From: DASSJM01 sp036280655
Lineage (GTDB): Bacteria; Actinomycetota; UBA4738; HRBIN12
Reading direction: 5' to 3'
NCBI GenBank assembly: GCA_036280655.1
Contig: DASUQI010000006.1
Coordinates: 5,949 to 69,948, forward strand
DNA: 64,000 nucleotides
Shown here: one piece after another, positions 10,470 to 18,983 of the stretch
Layout: every line of letters starts with the position of its first letter
Position numbering within the stretch: position 1 is the stretch's first letter
Notes under the pieces: model-generated
Databases searched by the model: none
What the model saw: the letters and a program-made list of their open reading frames with translations, nothing else
What the model was told of the DNA's origin: nothing
Position numbers and translations under genes: made by a program

Positions 10470-12578
10470 CTAGTCCGTCGCCGCGCCGGCGGACCGGGCG
10501 TTCCCCGAGAGCGAGACCGCGCCGGAGATCGTGGTCCCCCTGCCCGGCGCCGAGCTGATCCGCAGCTCGCCGCCGACGGCGTCGAGCCGGTCGGCCATCC
10601 CCTGCAGACCGGTTCCCCGGGACGCCGATCCGGGGTCGAAGCCGACGCCGTCGTCGCGGACCTCGAACCCCAGCCGCTCGTCCCGTTCCCACACGGCGAT
10701 CCGGACCGCCGTCGCGTTCGCGTACTTCGAGATGTTCTGCAACGCCTCGAGCACGCAGAAGTAGACCGTGGCCTCGAGCTCCTGCGGGTACCGTCGCACG
10801 CCGTCGGGCTCGAGCGTGACCGGCAACGCGGTCTTCCTGGCCTGCGCCTCGAGCGCTGCGGGGAGTCCCTTGTCCGCGAGCAGTGGTGGGTAGATCCCGC
10901 GGGCGAGGTCGCGCAGGTCCTCCAGGGCCTCGTTCGTCTCTGCCTGCAGCTGCACGAGGAGCTCGCGGGCCTTCGCCGGGTCGCGCTCGACGACCTGGTC
11001 GGCCAACCGGAGCTTCACGGCGAGCGCGACGAGCTGCTGCTGCGCGCCGTCGTGGATGTTGCGTTCGAGCCGGCGGCGCTCGAGATCCTGGGCGGCGACG
11101 AGCCGCCGCCGCGATGCGCGGAGCTCCTCGATCAGGCGGACGTTCCGAAGGACGAGGCCCGCCTGGCCCGCGAGGTCGCGGATCAGGCGCTCCTTGCTGT
11201 GGTTCATCGGGTCGTTCGGCGGCATCGTGACGGTGAGAGCCCCGAGCTGCTCGCCCTGGTGCCGGACGACGAAGGCATCCCCCGTGAGGTCGGTGAACGC
11301 GAGGGCGAGCGGAGGCTCGTCCGTCGGCGTGGCGGGCGACGAGGCTGCAGGCCGGAGCTCGCCGCCGACGAGGAGCCAGATCGTGACGCGTTCGGCGCCG
11401 ATCCCTGCGGCCAGGATCGAGGCCATCCTCGGCAGGACGTCGTCGGTGGCGTAGGACTCCGCCATCCGGTCCGAGAACTCCGACAGGACCTCGTACGGCG
11501 TCGCTCGGCCGCCGTAGACGATCCGGTCGGCGAGGCGTCGCGACACACGCAGGAGCGGCCAGACCAGCGCACCGATCCCGATGCCGACCACGAGCGCTAC
11601 CCCGGGCGAGTCGACGGGCAGGCCGACCACGAGGACGGGCACGACGAACATCACCAGCGCGGCGACCATGAGGAACAGCACGAGGCTCGTCGCCACGATC
11701 GTCTTCTTGAGGACGACGTCCAGGTCCCAGAGGCGGTAGCGGATGACCGCGACCGCGGCGGCCGCCGGGATCCCGATCCCGAACGCGATGAAGAAGGCGA
11801 AGAACGCCACGCTGTTCAGCGTCGACGACTCGCCCTCGTGCAACCCGAACGAGGTCGCGATCGCCACGAGGAACAGGCCGATCGCGATCAGGCCCACGTA
11901 CGCGAGCAGGCGAACCTGTTGCCGCTCCTCGCCCTGGGCGGCGCGGTATCGCGCCACCAAGGACGCCACCGCCAACACCGCGACGGCGATCCCCGCGAGA
12001 GCGGCGACCCACGCGATCACCGTGAGTACCGGGTCCAGCGCCTCGATGCCGATGGGGTTCATCGGGTCGACCATGCCGGGCGCGTCGTCCAGGTCGACGG
12101 GCCCGGCGCGCAGCATCGACGCAAGGATCGCCAGCGCGAACGAGGCGACGATCGCCGGCGGGAGCCATCGCCAGCGATACGAGGCGGCCGCGCCGGTCGG
12201 GAACAGGGCGACGAGCAGGACGACGGCACCGACCGGGACGAGGAAGATCCACGTCTGGAGCCAGACTGCGAACGAGGCGAACGGCAGGGCGCCCGGGTCG
12301 GTGTACAGGGCGTAGATCGCGTAGTCGGACGTGGTGACCGACAGGAGGAACCCGAGTCCGGTCGCGAGCAGCAGCCACCCGATCGGGCTCCCCGGGAGCT
12401 TGGAGGCGACGAGGGCTCCGATCGAGGCATAGCCCACCATCATCACGATGGCGAGGGCGGCGAAGGCGGGGTCTTCCGACAGGGAGCCGTTCCGGACCGC
12501 GAGCGTGAGCGCGGCCCCGAGCAGGACGATCGTGAAGGCCCAGAGGCCCCAGGCCCAGCGCCGTCCCCTCATGGTCAT
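10470..12578 (-). CDS. Membrane sensor histidine kinase 1 (HisKA_3/NarL type)
   Basis: 702 residues, last gene of a five-kinase minus-strand operon. About ten hydrophobic helices fill the first half, with the motifs SPIGWLLL, LFPTG and YRLWDLDVVLKKT shared by all paralogs here. A linker (ATPYEVLSEFSDRM) and a degenerate GAF-like region follow. The dimerisation helix carries His509 in ERNIHDGAQQQL, and the ATPase has the N-box EALQN, the G1 box DDGVGFDP and GTGLQGMADR. It should autophosphorylate on His and pass phosphate to a LuxR-family regulator. Its ATG overlaps the preceding kinase's stop as ATGA. The ligand sensed by the membrane half is unknown. Confidence 0.9.
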   Translation of the reverse strand: MTMRGRRWAWGLWAFTIVLLGAALTLAVRNGSLSEDPAFAALAIVMMVGYASIGALVASKLPGSPIGWLLLATGLGFLLSVTTSDYAIYALYTDPGALPFASFAVWLQTWIFLVPVGAVVLLVALFPTGAAASYRWRWLPPAIVASFALAILASMLRAGPVDLDDAPGMVDPMNPIGIEALDPVLTVIAWVAALAGIAVAVLAVASLVARYRAAQGEERQQVRLLAYVGLIAIGLFLVAIATSFGLHEGESSTLNSVAFFAFFIAFGIGIPAAAAVAVIRYRLWDLDVVLKKTIVATSLVLFLMVAALVMFVVPVLVVGLPVDSPGVALVVGIGIGALVWPLLRVSRRLADRIVYGGRATPYEVLSEFSDRMAESYATDDVLPRMASILAAGIGAERVTIWLLVGGELRPAASSPATPTDEPPLALAFTDLTGDAFVVRHQGEQLGALTVTMPPNDPMNHSKERLIRDLAGQAGLVLRNVRLIEELRASRRRLVAAQDLERRRLERNIHDGAQQQLVALAVKLRLADQVVERDPAKARELLVQLQAETNEALEDLRDLARGIYPPLLADKGLPAALEAQARKTALPVTLEPDGVRRYPQELEATVYFCVLEALQNISKYANATAVRIAVWERDERLGFEVRDDGVGFDPGSASRGTGLQGMADRLDAVGGELRISSAPGRGTTISGAVSLSGNARSAGAATD

Positions 12579-14665
12579 CGTCCGCCACCCACGGGCAGTC
12601 GGCCCTCGATCGTGGTCCCCCGGCCCGGCGCCGATCGGAGCGCGAAGGTCCCGCCCACCGCCTCCACGCGGTCGGCCATGCCTCGCAGCCCCGAGCCGCC
12701 TGCGACCGAGGCAGGATCGAAGCCCACACCGTCGTCCCGGACCTCGAAGTCGAGGAGCCCGTTGACCTCGCTCAGCCGGACCGTGACGGCATTCGCGTTC
12801 GCGTATTTCCCGACGTTCTGGAGCGCCTCGAGGACGCAGAAGTAGACCGTCGACTCGATCTCCTGCGGGTACCGGCCGACCCCGTCCGGTTCGATCCGGA
12901 CCGGGATCGTCGCCTTGCGGCTCTGCGCCTCGAGCGCGGCGGACAGTCCCTTGTCCGCGAGCAGCGGCGGGTAGATCCCGCGCGCGAGGTCGCGGAGGTT
13001 GTCCAGCGCGTCGGTCGTATCCGTCTGCAGCTGTTCCAGGAGCTCGCGCGTCTTGTCGGGATCTCGGTCCACGAGCGCCGCGAGCAGTCGCATCTTCACG
13101 CCGAGGGCGACGAGCTGCTGTTGCGCCCCGTCGTGGATGTCGCGTTCGAGCCGTCGGGCGCGTTCGTCCTGGGCCGCAACGATGCGCCGCCGTGATTCCC
13201 GAAGCTCCTCGATCAGACGCACGTTGCGCAACACCAGGCCGGCCTGCGCGGCCACGTCCTGCACGAGCTTGTCCTTGGTCGGCGTCATCGGATCGCTGGA
13301 CGGCATCTCCAGCGTGATCGCTCCGAGCAGCTCCGCCTGGTGCACGACCGCCACCGCGTGACCGGGCAGTGACGACACCGCGTCATCGGAGGTCGCGACC
13401 GCGCTGACCGAGGGCGCGTCCGCGGGCCAGGTCGCGGTCGGTACCATCTCGCTCCCGACCCGCAACCAGACGCGCACGGAGGTGGCTCCGGTGCTCTCCG
13501 CGACGAGCCGAGCCATCCTCGGCAGGACGTCCTCGGTCGAGTACACGTCGGCCAGCCGATCGGCGAACTCCGAGAGCACCTCGTACGGGGTCGCACGCTT
13601 GCCGTACACGAGCCGATCGGCGAGCCGGCGCGCTCGCGCGCGCACCGGGTTGAACGCGGTCGCGACGAGGACCGTCGCCGCCAGGGTCGCGAAGTTGATG
13701 CCCGTGTCGGTCCCCGCCCCGAGCACCAACGTCGGGATCGCGAGGACGAGGCCGAGGTACACGGCGGTGATGAACACGGCCACGATCCCGAAGACCAGCG
13801 TCTTCTTCACGACGAGGTCGAGGTCGTAGAGCCGGTACCTCAGGATCGCGACGCCCATCGACGCCGGGACGCCGATGCCGATGAGCGCGAAGCCGAGGAA
13901 CGCGAGCGCTTGACCCGCGAGCGAGCTTCCGAACGAGGGGCCGACCACGGTCGTGCACACGAGCGCGATCAGCGCGACGAGGACGCCGAGGATGACCACG
14001 TACGCGAGCCATCGGATCTGCTGCCGCTCCTCGCCGGCCGCCCGTCGATACCGGACGACGATCGCGACCACCGCCGCGGCGATCGACAGCATGAGCCCGA
14101 CCCACGCGAGCCCCCCGAATGCATCGGCCGGGAACCCCTCGACGCCCGTGGGATTGCGCAGGGGGACCGGTGCGTCGGCGACGAACGATGGGGAGAGGAT
14201 CGAGGACACGGCCGCCACGACGCCCAAGACGATCGTCGCGGGCACGAGGAATCGCCAGCGCGGGCCCGGGACGCGTCCCGTGGGGAACAACAGACCCAAC
14301 AGGGACAGGGACGTCATCATCGCCGCGTAGATCCAGTTGATGAGCCAGACCGCGAACGGGCCGCCGGGAAGGGCCCCCGGATGGGTCACGTAGACGTATC
14401 GCGCGAACTCGTCACAGAAGCCCCCAATCGCGAAGACGCCACCGACCCCGAGCATCAGCCACCCGATGGGGTTCCGAGGGTTGCGGGAGGCGACTACGGC
14501 GCCCACGGTCGAGTACCCGAGGATCATCGCGATCGCGAGCGGATAGAACCAGGCGTCCTCTTGGATGCCCCGGTTCGCGATCGACACCGCGACCGTCAGC
14601 GCGAGGATCGCCATCAGGCAGCCCCAGACGATCCAGGCGACCCGCGACCTCGCCTGCGCGGTCAT
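12575..14665 (-). CDS. Membrane sensor histidine kinase 2 (HisKA_3/NarL type)
   Basis: 696 residues, paralogous to its neighbours along the whole length. The N-terminal multi-helix region has NPIGWLMLG, LLFPTGRVPG and YRLYDLDLVVKKT; then VYGKRATPYEVL, a GAF-like domain, His511 in ERDIHDGAQQQL, the N-box EALQN and G1 box DDGVGFDP. All catalytic residues look intact. It overlaps the upstream kinase by ATGA and is itself overlapped by the downstream one, so the five proteins are probably made in related amounts. Sequence differences are greatest in the membrane region, which suggests different input signals. Confidence 0.9.
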   Translation of the reverse strand: MTAQARSRVAWIVWGCLMAILALTVAVSIANRGIQEDAWFYPLAIAMILGYSTVGAVVASRNPRNPIGWLMLGVGGVFAIGGFCDEFARYVYVTHPGALPGGPFAVWLINWIYAAMMTSLSLLGLLFPTGRVPGPRWRFLVPATIVLGVVAAVSSILSPSFVADAPVPLRNPTGVEGFPADAFGGLAWVGLMLSIAAAVVAIVVRYRRAAGEERQQIRWLAYVVILGVLVALIALVCTTVVGPSFGSSLAGQALAFLGFALIGIGVPASMGVAILRYRLYDLDLVVKKTLVFGIVAVFITAVYLGLVLAIPTLVLGAGTDTGINFATLAATVLVATAFNPVRARARRLADRLVYGKRATPYEVLSEFADRLADVYSTEDVLPRMARLVAESTGATSVRVWLRVGSEMVPTATWPADAPSVSAVATSDDAVSSLPGHAVAVVHQAELLGAITLEMPSSDPMTPTKDKLVQDVAAQAGLVLRNVRLIEELRESRRRIVAAQDERARRLERDIHDGAQQQLVALGVKMRLLAALVDRDPDKTRELLEQLQTDTTDALDNLRDLARGIYPPLLADKGLSAALEAQSRKATIPVRIEPDGVGRYPQEIESTVYFCVLEALQNVGKYANANAVTVRLSEVNGLLDFEVRDDGVGFDPASVAGGSGLRGMADRVEAVGGTFALRSAPGRGTTIEGRLPVGGGR

Positions 14666-16860
14666 GTCGTCGACGCCCCCGTCGGGATGCGCCCGCGCAC
14701 GGTCGTTCCCTCACCGGGTGACGATGCGACCTCGAGGTCGCCTCCGATCGCTTCGAGTCGGTCGGCCATCCCCTGCAGGCCGGTCCCCAAGCCGGCGTCG
14801 TCCGGATCGAACCCACGACCGTCGTCGACGACCGCGAACGTGAGCCGGCCGTTCTGCTGGGCGAGCGTCACGGTGGCGTGGGACGCCTCCGCGTACTTCG
14901 CCACGTTGTTGAGCGCCTCGAGCGCGCAGAAGTACACGGCGGCCTCGATCTCTTGCGGGTACCGGCCGACCGCGCCGGCCTCCACCGTCGTCGGCACCGC
15001 CGCCTTCCGTGCTTGCGCCTCGAGCGCGGCCGGAAGCCCCCGGTCCGCGAGGAGCGGCGGGTAGATCCCGCGCGCAAGATCCCGCAGGTCCTCGAGCGCG
15101 CCGGTCGCCGACCCCTGGATCGTCTCGAGCATCGCGCCCGCCTTCGCCGGGTCGCGTTCCACGATGCTCCGCGCGAGCTTCAGCTGCACCGTGAGCGCGA
15201 CGAGCTGTTGCTGCGCCCCGTCGTGGAGGTTCCGCTCGATCTTCCGGCGCTCCTCGTCCTGGGCGGCGACGAGCCGCTGGCGCGACGCGCGGAGCTCCTC
15301 GATCAGCTTCACGTTGCGAAGGAGCAGGCCGGCCTGAGATGCGAGGTCGCGGATCAGCTTCTCCTTCGCGGGATTCATCGGGTCGTTCGGCGGCATCGAT
15401 ACCGCGAGCGCGCCGAGCTCCTCGCTCCGGTCGACCACGGGCTCGAGGTGCTCGCCGGCACGGGGAAGGTCCTCGTCCGGCCAGCGCGCCTCCTCCACGA
15501 GTTCCGTCCCGATGCGGACGAGCACGCGGGCCTGGTTCGCGCCGGTGCCCTCGACGAGGAGCCGCGCCATCCGGGGGAGGACCTCCTCGGTCGCGTAGGT
15601 GTCGCCGACGCGATCCGAGAACGCGGTGAGCACCTCGTACGGCGTCGCCCGTTTCCCGTACACGATCCGGTCGGCCACCCGGCGCGCGCGGCGCCGGAGT
15701 GGTCCGATCAGCAGCCCGACGGCGACGCCGACGAGCAACAGCCCCCGCTCCCAGCCCGACAGCCCCGTCCCGAAGACACCGACGGGCAGGAGGAGGAGGA
15801 CGAGGACCGCCACGAGCGTGATCGCGCCAGCGACGAGCGCGAAGACCACGGTCTTCTTGACGACGACGTCGAGGTCCCAGAGCCGGTACCGCAGGATCGC
15901 CACGAGGTATGCAACGGGGATGCCGACGACGACGGTGAAGGCGGTGAGGCCGAGGAGGATCCCGAACAGGACGTCACCCGCGTCGTCCCGGCCCTCGTTC
16001 AGCTGGAAGACGCTTCCGACGAAGATGATCACGAGGTTCAACGCGAAGAACGTCCCGACGATCCCGGCGACGAACGCCAGTACGCGCATCTGCTGACGCT
16101 CCTCGCCCGAGGAGCGCCGGAACCGGCGGACGACGGCCACGGGCGTCGAGATCGCACCGGCCAACGCGACGAAGGTGCCGATCGTGATCAGGGTCGAACC
16201 CCGGGTGAACCCGGAGATCGCGAGCGGGTTCTCGTACAGGATCCCGTCCGTGACCCAGTTGTTGAACGGACCGGGCCGGAACAGGAACCCGAGGATCGCG
16301 AGCGCCGTCCCCCCCACCAGGCCGACGACGGCCCAGCGCCACCGACGGCTCGGGAGGCGGCCGTCCGGATACAGCAGGAACAGCAAGGGGATCAACGCGA
16401 GCGGGTACAGCGCGTACTCGCCGAGGGTCGCCCAGAGGCCGATCAGCGGCACGGATCCGGGCTCGACCTTCAGGCCGTAGATCACCACGCTCTGGGCCAA
16501 CGACAGCACCGGGAAGGCGATACCGGTGATGAGGAACAGCCAGCCGGCCCAGTTCGTCGGCCGGCGCCACACGATCAGCACGCCGGTCCCGAGCCACAGC
16601 AGGAGGAACAGGACGAGCAGGACCGTGATGACCCAGAAGTCCCCGTCCGTCGAGTCGAGGTCGTCGCCGGAGGCGATGTCCTGTTCGAGCTCGGCCCGGA
16701 CCTGCTCCATGCGCGGTGCCGAGGGGTCGCCGACCACGATGATCCGGTCCGGAGGGACCTCACCGTGGATCGAGACCTGGATCGCCCCGGCCGCGATCAC
16801 GGACCCGACGCTGGCCACGAGGATCGCGACCGAGAGCATCCGGAGGGTGCCTCGCGTCAT
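14662..16860 (-). CDS. Membrane sensor histidine kinase 3 with extracytoplasmic insert
   Basis: 732 residues. It differs from its paralogs in having a first helix, then roughly 45 mostly polar residues (including IIVVGDPSAPRMEQVRAEL) before the remaining helices, so a small domain may lie outside the membrane. The rest follows the family plan: TNWAGWLFL, YRLWDLDVVVKKT, YGKRATPYEVL, a GAF-like region, His546 in ERNLHDGAQQQL, the N-box EALNN and G1 box DDGRGFDP. Catalytic residues look intact. Start overlaps the previous stop as ATGA. Confidence 0.9.
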   Translation of the reverse strand: MTRGTLRMLSVAILVASVGSVIAAGAIQVSIHGEVPPDRIIVVGDPSAPRMEQVRAELEQDIASGDDLDSTDGDFWVITVLLVLFLLLWLGTGVLIVWRRPTNWAGWLFLITGIAFPVLSLAQSVVIYGLKVEPGSVPLIGLWATLGEYALYPLALIPLLFLLYPDGRLPSRRWRWAVVGLVGGTALAILGFLFRPGPFNNWVTDGILYENPLAISGFTRGSTLITIGTFVALAGAISTPVAVVRRFRRSSGEERQQMRVLAFVAGIVGTFFALNLVIIFVGSVFQLNEGRDDAGDVLFGILLGLTAFTVVVGIPVAYLVAILRYRLWDLDVVVKKTVVFALVAGAITLVAVLVLLLLPVGVFGTGLSGWERGLLLVGVAVGLLIGPLRRRARRVADRIVYGKRATPYEVLTAFSDRVGDTYATEEVLPRMARLLVEGTGANQARVLVRIGTELVEEARWPDEDLPRAGEHLEPVVDRSEELGALAVSMPPNDPMNPAKEKLIRDLASQAGLLLRNVKLIEELRASRQRLVAAQDEERRKIERNLHDGAQQQLVALTVQLKLARSIVERDPAKAGAMLETIQGSATGALEDLRDLARGIYPPLLADRGLPAALEAQARKAAVPTTVEAGAVGRYPQEIEAAVYFCALEALNNVAKYAEASHATVTLAQQNGRLTFAVVDDGRGFDPDDAGLGTGLQGMADRLEAIGGDLEVASSPGEGTTVRGRIPTGASTT

Positions 16861-18983
16861 GCCAGGGCGTCCTCGAGCTTCGAGGCGGGGACCCGGCCGG
16901 AGACCGTGGTTCCCTCGCCGGGGGAGCTCTCGACCCCGATCGTCCCGCCGAGCGCGGCGATCCGGTCGGTCATGATCTGCATGCCCTCGCGGAGCTCGAC
17001 GGTCGCCGGGTCGAACCCGGCGCCGTCGTCGCGGACCACGAAGGTGAGGGCATCCGGTCCCTCGAGGCCGAGTCGGATCGTCACGTTCGCGCCCGGCGCG
17101 TGTCGATGGGCGTTCTGGAGCGCCTGCACGCAGCAGAAGTAGACGGCGTTCTCGGCCGCGGGGTCGAACCGTTTCGCGGCGACGCGCGGATCGATCTCGA
17201 GGGTGGCCCCGCCACCCGCCTTGCGCACGTGCGACTCGAGCGCCGCCGCGAGGCCCTTGTCGATGAGCAGCGGAGGGAAGATCCCGCGCGCCACGTCCCG
17301 AAGCTCGTCCAGTGCGTCGTTCGCCCGGACGCCGAGGTCGTCGAGCGAGCGCTGCACCCCGTCGGGATCAACGCTCACGCGTTCGGCGTCGGAGCCGACC
17401 TCGTCGCGGATCGCGGCGAGCTCGTTGCCGATCCCGTCGCGAAGCTCGCGCTCGAGCCGGCGACGTTGCGCGTCGCGAGCCGTGACGAGCCGCTCGCGCG
17501 AGCGCTCGATCTCCCGGGTCTGCGCGCCGAGCTCGCGCGCCTTGGTCTCGAGGTCGGCTGCGAGCCGCACGTTGTGGAGCGCGAGGCCCGCGTGGCCCGC
17601 CAGGTCCTCGAGCAACGCGCGCTCGGCCGGTCGCAGCGGCTCGTTGGCGGGTTTCTCGATCGCGATCTCGCCGATCCGCGAGCCGCCGTGCGTGACCGGC
17701 AACGCGAACGTGGGATCGCTCACCGCTCCGTCGGCCGGCCAAGCCACCGACCGCTCCGCTCCGTCCTCGAGCAGCAGCGTCACCCGGGCGCCGGTCCCGC
17801 CGACGCCGCGGGCCGCCGTCTCCGCCATGTCGGGCAGCACGTCGTCGACGGACGGAACCTCCGCCATCCGGTGTCCGAAGGACGACATGACCTCGTACGG
17901 CGTGGCGCGCTTCCCATAGACGAGGCGGTTCGCGAAGCGCTGCAGCCGTTCCCGAGCGGGCTCGAAGGCGATCGCCACGGTGGCCGTCGCGGCGATCTGC
18001 AAGGCAGCGTTGGCGTCATCCCCCCCGAGGAGCGCGGCGACCCCGACGACGATCGCGACGTAGGCGAGGGAGATGAACAGCGCGAGCCCCGCGTAGACGA
18101 TCGTCTTCGAGATGACGAGGTCCACGTCGTACAGGCGGTAGCGGAAGATCGCCAGCGCGGTCGCGATGGGGATGCCGAGCGCGAGGATCAGGACGAAGGA
18201 CCCCCACATCAGGTTCTCGACTACGGCGGCGCCGGTGCCCACCGCCACGTCGATGAAGGCGTCGAGGAGGCTCATCGTGACGAAGATGCCCAGCGCCAGG
18301 AGGGCGACGAGCATCAGCCACTTCAGCTGCTGGCGCTCCTCGCCCCGCGAGCGGCGGTACCGGACGACGAGGGAGGCGATCGAGGCGACTGCCGAGACCA
18401 GGATCGCCGTAGTCCCAAGGTCGAAGAACAGGAACCGGAGCTCGTCGAGGAGCGGAACCCCGATGGGGTTGTCGATCGAGAACCGCCCCGGCTCTCCGTA
18501 GATCGAGCCCGGCCGGAGGACCAGCCAGACGAGGGAAAGCAACGCTCCTGCCAGCCAGAGCCACGCGATCCAGTTCCAGCGGCGTGTCGGAGGCCTGCCG
18601 GTCGGGAACAGGAGGAACAGCATGGGGATCGACATGACGGCGATGGCCGGCATCGCGCTCGCGAACACCCCGGCCACCTCGGTGCCCGGCAGGCTCGCCA
18701 CGTAGGGGGTTTCGAACGCGGCCAGCAGGTAGCCCTCCGCCGGCAGGCCAAGGGCGCCAGCCGCGCCGATCCCCAGGAAGATCCAGCCGATCGTGTTCCC
18801 CGTGCGGGTGATGATCAGCCGCCCCAGTGTCGAGAACCCGCCTACGACCGCGATCGTCGCAACCCCGAAGAGAAGGTCGGGGGGTTGCGAGTCCCCGCCG
18901 AGAACGGCCGCCGTCGTGGCCAGGACCAGGATGGCGATCGAGGCCAGGTGGACGATGCGCGCGAACCGAGCGCTCCGGCTCAC
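16857..18983 (-). CDS. Degenerate membrane sensor kinase 4 (probable pseudokinase)
   Basis: 708 residues from a GTG whose GTGA overlaps the stop of the preceding kinase. The membrane half (NTIGWIFLG, LLFPTGRPP, YRLYDVDLVISKT) and linker (YGKRATPYEVM) match the paralogs. In the kinase core the phospho-accepting His is replaced by Arg515 (ERELRDGIGNEL against ERNIHDGAQQQL). The N-box Glu, the usual catalytic base, is Gln620 (VQALQN against LEALQN). The glycines of the G2 box are altered (REGMQIMTDR). The G1 box DDGAGFDP remains. It probably cannot autophosphorylate and may act as a regulatory partner in heterodimers. The reading frame is undamaged, so it is a maintained protein and not debris. 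Confidence 0.88.
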   Translation of the reverse strand: MSRSARFARIVHLASIAILVLATTAAVLGGDSQPPDLLFGVATIAVVGGFSTLGRLIITRTGNTIGWIFLGIGAAGALGLPAEGYLLAAFETPYVASLPGTEVAGVFASAMPAIAVMSIPMLFLLFPTGRPPTRRWNWIAWLWLAGALLSLVWLVLRPGSIYGEPGRFSIDNPIGVPLLDELRFLFFDLGTTAILVSAVASIASLVVRYRRSRGEERQQLKWLMLVALLALGIFVTMSLLDAFIDVAVGTGAAVVENLMWGSFVLILALGIPIATALAIFRYRLYDVDLVISKTIVYAGLALFISLAYVAIVVGVAALLGGDDANAALQIAATATVAIAFEPARERLQRFANRLVYGKRATPYEVMSSFGHRMAEVPSVDDVLPDMAETAARGVGGTGARVTLLLEDGAERSVAWPADGAVSDPTFALPVTHGGSRIGEIAIEKPANEPLRPAERALLEDLAGHAGLALHNVRLAADLETKARELGAQTREIERSRERLVTARDAQRRRLERELRDGIGNELAAIRDEVGSDAERVSVDPDGVQRSLDDLGVRANDALDELRDVARGIFPPLLIDKGLAAALESHVRKAGGGATLEIDPRVAAKRFDPAAENAVYFCCVQALQNAHRHAPGANVTIRLGLEGPDALTFVVRDDGAGFDPATVELREGMQIMTDRIAALGGTIGVESSPGEGTTVSGRVPASKLEDALA

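Noticed and set aside
16857..18983. Kinase 4 as a pseudogene
   Set aside because: The frame is fully open, starts and ends in 4-base overlaps, and keeps the G1 box and membrane motifs; only catalytic residues are changed.
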